From NCBI GenBank assembly GCA_018830765.1, contig JAHJRJ010000026.1, forward strand, positions 1 through 10,181: a stretch of 10,181 bases of DNA, in the 5' to 3' direction. Made by a program: the position numbers and the translations under genes. The notes under the pieces are model-generated. The model saw nothing but the letters and a program-made list of their open reading frames with translations. It had not been told where the DNA came from and did no database searches. This DNA comes from Bacteroidota bacterium. GTDB lineage: Bacteria; Bacteroidota; Ignavibacteria; UBA10030; BY39. This document shows, in pieces, positions 6,737 through 10,181 of this stretch (position 1 is its first letter; each line of letters opens with the position of its first letter).

Positions 6737-8062
6737 ATGCCTGAACAACAAAATATCGAACATAAACAAACCTGGCACGATGATTATCTGAAGTGGGTTT
6801 GCGGGTTCGCCAATGCTCAAGGTGGCACAATTTATATCGGAAAGGATGATGATGGCAGGGTTGTTGGCGTTGCCGATTACCTGCAATTGATGAATGAAAT
6901 TCCCAACAAAATCCGGAACATGATGGGAATTATCGCGGATGTGAATTTACACGAAGGAAAAGATCACCATTTTATTGAAATAATCATCCCCCCTTATTCA
7001 GTTCCTATTTCTTTAAGAGGCAGGTACTATTACAGAAGTGGTAGCACAAAACAGGAACTAACGGGTGCTTCCCTTAATGAATTCCTCATCAAAAAATCTG
7101 GTAAAACCTGGGACGAAATAATCGAACCACGGGCTACGCCGAATGACATCGACGAGCAAAGCATAAAAATTTATCTGAGCGCATCTGAAAAGGCTGGTCG
7201 GCTTCCGGAATACGATGGACTTTCGCTACCTGACTTGTTAGAAAAATTACGTTTAACAGAAGACAGTCAATTGAAAAGGGCAACCATTATATTATTTGGG
7301 AAAGAGCCAGGAAAGTTTTATCCAAATACTTTTGTGAAAATTGGTAGATTTGGAAAGGATGATGCCGATATAAAATTTCAGGAAGTGGAAGAGGGGAATT
7401 TATTCTCTCTGCTTTCGGCTGTCTTGAATCAGCTTAACCATAAGTTTCTTACTAAACCCATTGACTTTGAGGGAATGCACCGCATCGAAAAAGGTGAATA
7501 TCCTGTTGCTGCAATACGTGAAATGCTACTTAATGCATTAGTCCATCGCAGTTATATGGGAGCCCCTATCCAAATACGTGTATACGATGATAAAATAAGT
7601 ATATGGAATGAGGGTTTCTTACCGGAAGGGTTAACATTGGACGCATTAAAGCGACCTCATCCCTCGAGACCGAGAAATCCGATAATTGCAGATGTCTGTT
7701 TCAAAGGCGGATATATTGATGCGTGGGGACGCGGCACAATAAAAATTCTTGATAGTTGTAAAACTGCTGAACTTCCAGAGCCTGAAATGAAAGAACAAGA
7801 CGGTGGCTTTTTAATAACACTTTTCAAAGACATTTTTACTGAAAAATATCTTGTAGCACTTGGACTGAATGCAAGGCAGGTGAAAGCGGTATTATTCGTA
7901 AAAGAAAAAGGACAAATCACTAACAAAGATTATCAGGAATTGTTTGAGGTCGCAAGAATTACTGCTACTCGTGACCTGACAAAATTGGTTGAAAAAGGTC
8001 TCCTGAGGTCTTCAGAAACAAAGGGGGCCGGTTCATTCTATCGATTATCGATTGCATCATAA
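6737..8062 (+). CDS. AlbA_2 (Schlafen-like) and GHKL ATPase domain transcriptional regulator, RecG-like family
   Basis: Predicted cytosolic nucleic-acid-binding regulator of the large family often labelled 'RecG-like' or 'ATP-binding/transcriptional regulator' (COG2865 type), although it has no helicase domain. In its 441 residues the AlbA_2 domain (about 5-120) carries NIEHKQTWHDDYLKW, FANAQGGTIYIGKDDDGRVVGV (24-45) and YYYRSGSTKQEL. A linker domain contains ATIILFGKEP (182-191). A GHKL-type ATPase-like part (about 255-345) has REMLLNALVHRSY (261-273), WNEGFLPEGLT and YIDAWGRGTIKI (327-337). The C-terminus (about 375-440) is a winged helix with ITNKDYQELFEVARITATRDLTKLVEKGLL. H9 stands where most relatives have F or W (E-F/W-K). 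ATG 6737 has no Shine-Dalgarno. The gene stands alone between meaB and the acyl-CoA dehydrogenase. Target and ligand are unknown. Confidence 0.9.
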   Translation: MPEQQNIEHKQTWHDDYLKWVCGFANAQGGTIYIGKDDDGRVVGVADYLQLMNEIPNKIRNMMGIIADVNLHEGKDHHFIEIIIPPYSVPISLRGRYYYRSGSTKQELTGASLNEFLIKKSGKTWDEIIEPRATPNDIDEQSIKIYLSASEKAGRLPEYDGLSLPDLLEKLRLTEDSQLKRATIILFGKEPGKFYPNTFVKIGRFGKDDADIKFQEVEEGNLFSLLSAVLNQLNHKFLTKPIDFEGMHRIEKGEYPVAAIREMLLNALVHRSYMGAPIQIRVYDDKISIWNEGFLPEGLTLDALKRPHPSRPRNPIIADVCFKGGYIDAWGRGTIKILDSCKTAELPEPEMKEQDGGFLITLFKDIFTEKYLVALGLNARQVKAVLFVKEKGQITNKDYQELFEVARITATRDLTKLVEKGLLRSSETKGAGSFYRLSIAS

Positions 8063-8079
8063 TTGCATCAATTGCATCA
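8051..8079. repeat. Three copies of ATTGCATCA across the regulator stop codon
   Basis: ATTGCATCA occurs at 8051-8059, 8062-8070 and 8071-8079, preceded by two ATCGATT words (from about 8042). The first copy encodes the last three residues; the other two lie beyond the stop. It resembles short-repeat slippage. The rest of 8080-8144 is AT-rich, with two AATTGGC words (8114-8120 and 8125-8131) and no clear terminator. Confidence 0.7.
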
Positions 8080-8144
8080 TCATAGCTTCATTTTATATAT
8101 TTTCTAAAAAAATAATTGGCTGCTAATTGGCTTTTTATAAACGT

Positions 8145-8165
8145 TTTTCTTGCTCTTCAGGAAAA
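8145..8165. repeat. 21-base direct repeat, copy B (candidate operator or leader element)
   Basis: TTTTCTTGCTCTT followed by CAGGAAAA, differing from copy A at one base. Here the dyad is better: TTTTTC (8144-8149) against GAAAAA (8161-8166), with an inner TG/CA pair after one mismatch. It lies 40 bases before the acyl-CoA dehydrogenase start. The AGGA inside it is too far from the ATG to be the ribosome site, which is AAAGGA at 8191-8196. Confidence 0.7.
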
Positions 8166-8205
8166 AATCTTATAAATTCAGAATAAATTTAAAGGAATCA
8201 AGCGT

Positions 8206-9372
8206 ATGAATTCAACCGAACAAACCATCCCAACATTTGAAATAACTGAAAACCAAAAAATGGTCCAACAGCTTGCCCGCGATTTTGCCGAAAAAGAAAT
8301 CAAACCCGTTATAATGAAGTACGACGAATCACAAGAGTTTCCGCTTGACATCGTCCGGAAGATGAGCGAATTGGGATTTATGGGAATCATTTTTCCAGAA
8401 GAATATGGAGGCGCAGGTTTTGGTTATCTTGAATATGTTACCATCATTGAGGAGATTTCTAAAGCCGACCCTTCGATGGGTTTAACAATCGCTGCACATA
8501 ATAGCTTGTGTACAAACCATATCTACACATTCGGAAACGAACAGCAAAAGAAAAAATATCTTCCGGATTTATGTTCGGGAAAAAAGATTGGAGCTTGGGC
8601 GCTAACTGAGCCAACCTCGGGCAGCGATGCAGGCAGTATGCGAACTACTGCTATGAGAGACGGCAATTACTATATCCTCAATGGCAGCAAAAACTTTATC
8701 ACTCACGGTTCTGTCGGTAAAGTTACTGTAGTTTTAGCTATCACGGATAAATCGAAAGGTAAAAAAGGAATTTCTGCATTCATAGTCGACAACGACACAC
8801 CCGGATTTATCGTCAACAAAAAAGAAAACAAGCTCGGTATGCGCTCAAGCGATACAACCGCGCTTGCATTCGATAATTGCGCTGTTCCGATAGAGAACTT
8901 AATCGGCGAAGAATGCAAAGGTTTCCATCAAGCGCTAACGATTTTAGACGGCGGACGGATTAGTATTGCAGCAAATGCGCTCGGAATAGCGCAGGGTGCA
9001 TTCGATGCAAGTTTGAAGTATTCAAAAGAGCGGCAGCAATTCGGAAAACCGATTTCAGAGTTTCAAGCTATTCAATGGAAACTTTCTGAGATGGCAACAC
9101 AAATTGAAGCTGCAAGGTTGCTGACTTACAGGGCTGCATTTCTTAAAAACAAAGGTGATGAAATTATCAAAGAATCCTCGATGGCGAAGTATTACGCAAG
9201 TGAGGTTGCAGTGATGGTAACAAACGAAGCGGTTCAAATCCACGGTGGATATGGATTTACTAAAGATTTTATCGTAGAGAAATTTTATCGCGATGTTAAA
9301 CTTGTAACTATTGGAGAAGGGACATCGGAGATACAGAAGTTGGTGATATCGAGGGAGTTGTTGCGGATATAA
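8206..9372 (+). CDS. Acyl-CoA dehydrogenase, short-chain (SCAD/butyryl-CoA) type
   Basis: FAD-dependent cytosolic enzyme that oxidises acyl-CoA to trans-2-enoyl-CoA, passing electrons to electron-transfer flavoprotein, in fatty-acid or branched-chain amino-acid breakdown. The 388-residue length is typical. The N-terminal helical domain (about 12-125) includes FPEEYGGAGFGYLEY. The beta domain has the FAD/substrate loop WALTEPTSGSDAG (131-143) and LNGSKNFITHG. The C-terminal helical domain has DGGRISIAANALGIAQGAF, ERQQFGKPISEFQAIQWKLS, QIHGGYGFTKDFIVEKFYRDVK (344-365) and the catalytic-base segment TIGEGTSEIQ with E371. ATG 8206 has AAAGGA nine bases upstream, one of the clearest ribosome sites here. 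Chain-length preference cannot be read. A functional link to meaB upstream is plausible, since both serve acyl-CoA catabolism. Confidence 0.95.
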   Translation: MNSTEQTIPTFEITENQKMVQQLARDFAEKEIKPVIMKYDESQEFPLDIVRKMSELGFMGIIFPEEYGGAGFGYLEYVTIIEEISKADPSMGLTIAAHNSLCTNHIYTFGNEQQKKKYLPDLCSGKKIGAWALTEPTSGSDAGSMRTTAMRDGNYYILNGSKNFITHGSVGKVTVVLAITDKSKGKKGISAFIVDNDTPGFIVNKKENKLGMRSSDTTALAFDNCAVPIENLIGEECKGFHQALTILDGGRISIAANALGIAQGAFDASLKYSKERQQFGKPISEFQAIQWKLSEMATQIEAARLLTYRAAFLKNKGDEIIKESSMAKYYASEVAVMVTNEAVQIHGGYGFTKDFIVEKFYRDVKLVTIGEGTSEIQKLVISRELLRI

Positions 9373-9406
9373 TAACTTCAACATTCATTATTCGATACCC
9401 GTCCGC

Positions 9407-9488
9407 CGAATCCTATTTTAGAGGAGAAGGTGGATTCGTTATTCAAACAGCATAAAATAATGAACAAAGAATAACGAATTGTTTGAAT
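9407..9488. promoter_or_regulatory. Leader region with three overlapping inverted repeats
   Basis: The spacer between the acyl-CoA dehydrogenase and the second AlbA_2 gene holds three perfect stems: CGAATCC (9407-9413) with GGATTCG (9432-9438); ATTCGTTATTC (9434-9444) with GAATAACGAAT (9469-9479); and ATTCAAAC (9441-9448) with GTTTGAAT (9481-9488). Neighbouring stems share bases, so they exclude each other, as in attenuators or alternating leaders. None is followed by a T-run, so simple termination is not supported. Stem 2 could also be an 11-base-arm protein site. Confidence 0.5.
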
Positions 9489-9552
9489 AATTCGAAATAA
9501 TTATGGATATTTCTAAAAACAATTCGGTAAACTTAAATAAATAAAAAATTGG

Positions 9553-10181
9553 TTGGGGACGCTAATCAGAAATCAAAGGAAAATACCTACTAAAGAAACA
9601 GAATCTGCAGAATTTAAAAAATCTCTTGCTGAAAGATCGGAAATTCTTGAATGCGTATCGGCTTTTGCAAACACTAAAGGGGGGAGAATTTATATAGGAG
9701 TAGAACCCTCAGGTAAAATTATCGGTGTAGAAATTGGCAATAATACAATCGAAAATCTTGCAAATGAAATAAAACAAAATACGGATCCAAAAGTATTCCC
9801 ATCTATCGAAGTTCTAAAAGTAAAATCAAAGGATATCATTTCCTTGTTTGTCCCTGAATATCCATCGAAACCGGTATGGGCAAAAGATAAAGTATTTATA
9901 AGAGTTGGGCGAACAAATCAAAAAGCATCAGCAGACACCATTGGGCATTTTATCAAAGATCAACACGCTATCAAATGGGATAAAACATTATTCTCCAAAG
10001 CTTCAATAAAAGATATCTCTCAAAATAAAATTAAACTATTTATTGAGAAAGCATCAGTTGAACGAAATACAGTATTCGAAGGAACCATAAATATAAAAAA
10101 CATTTTGCAATCCTTGAATCTGATTGAAAACAATTCACTCACGAATGCATCTATTCTCTTATTTAGCAAGAATCCTCAAAG
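9553..10181 (+). CDS. AlbA_2 (Schlafen-like) domain protein, N-terminal part (3' end outside window)
   Basis: The frame is open from 9541 to the end of the window and encodes the start of a second AlbA_2-family regulator. Visible motifs are KETESAEFKKSL (E-F-K in the classic position), EILECVSAFANTKGGRIYIGVEPSGKIIGVEIG, a beta-rich stretch ending KPVWAKDKVFIRVGRTNQKAS, and the linker-domain NASILLFSKNPQ matching ATIILFGKEP of the first regulator. The GHKL and any winged-helix part would be downstream. No in-frame ATG exists before the conserved domain. TTG 9553 is the only ordinary alternative start and has no Shine-Dalgarno, whereas ATA 9583, preceded by AAAGGA, sits where many relatives have Met. 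The start is therefore uncertain. It diverges strongly from the first regulator, so it is not a recent duplicate. Confidence 0.85.
   Translation, partial: MGTLIRNQRKIPTKETESAEFKKSLAERSEILECVSAFANTKGGRIYIGVEPSGKIIGVEIGNNTIENLANEIKQNTDPKVFPSIEVLKVKSKDIISLFVPEYPSKPVWAKDKVFIRVGRTNQKASADTIGHFIKDQHAIKWDKTLFSKASIKDISQNKIKLFIEKASVERNTVFEGTINIKNILQSLNLIENNSLTNASILLFSKNPQ

Noticed and set aside
6737..8062. Naming the regulator as RecG helicase
   Set aside because: No helicase motifs or wedge domain are present. The match to 'RecG-like' annotation is only historical naming of AlbA_2/GHKL proteins.
6690..8165. Insertion sequence or transposon bracketed by the 21-base repeats
   Set aside because: The intervening gene is a regulator, not a transposase. 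There are no terminal inverted repeats, and 21 bases is long for a target-site duplication.
9503..9544. 13-codon frame starting ATG-GAT-ATT before the second AlbA_2 gene
   Set aside because: There is no Shine-Dalgarno, the composition is AT-rich and it ends in spacer. It cannot be told from chance, although it overlaps the leader.

Overview
The window is about 10.2 kb of bacterial chromosome. All recognisable genes are on the + strand, base composition is moderately AT-rich, and most genes are housekeeping or core metabolism. Protein style (IMP dehydrogenase tail, small GalE-type epimerase, MeaB, SCAD-type acyl-CoA dehydrogenase), weak or absent Shine-Dalgarno sites at several starts, and spacers built from TGAG/CTCA-type words with TCCCGA hairpins suggest an FCB-group bacterium, perhaps Ignavibacteriota or a relative. 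That placement is inference; no rRNA or other phylogenetic marker is present.

Layout: (1) 2-1790, the 3' end of guaB (IMP dehydrogenase) followed after 4 bases by an M24 Xaa-Pro peptidase. (2) 1791-1963, a spacer holding copy 1 of a dispersed repeat. (3) 1964-4538, a family 4-like glycosyltransferase followed after one base by purD. (4) 4539-4759, a spacer with copy 2 of the same repeat. (5) 4760-6644, a GalE-like sugar-nucleotide epimerase overlapping a MeaB/ArgK-type GTPase by 11 bases. (6) 6645-8205, a complete AlbA_2/RecG-like ATP-binding regulator gene bracketed by a near-identical 21-base, partly dyad-symmetric direct repeat. (7) 8206-9372, an acyl-CoA dehydrogenase. (8) 9373-9552, a leader-like spacer with three overlapping inverted repeats. 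(9) 9553 to the end, the 5' part of a second AlbA_2-domain gene with no ATG start.

The first six genes form three tight pairs, each probably co-transcribed, and the two dispersed repeats lie exactly between pairs. guaB and purD serve purine synthesis. The glycosyltransferase and epimerase point to cell-surface polysaccharide. MeaB and the acyl-CoA dehydrogenase belong to acyl-CoA (propionate, branched-chain or fatty-acid) catabolism. Two AlbA_2-family genes flank the acyl-CoA dehydrogenase. The best candidates for something undescribed are the dyad repeat shared by the leaders of the first regulator and the dehydrogenase, and the mutually exclusive stems before the second AlbA_2 gene. Both are hypotheses read from sequence. 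I saw no transposase, CRISPR array, tRNA, rRNA or obvious defence island.
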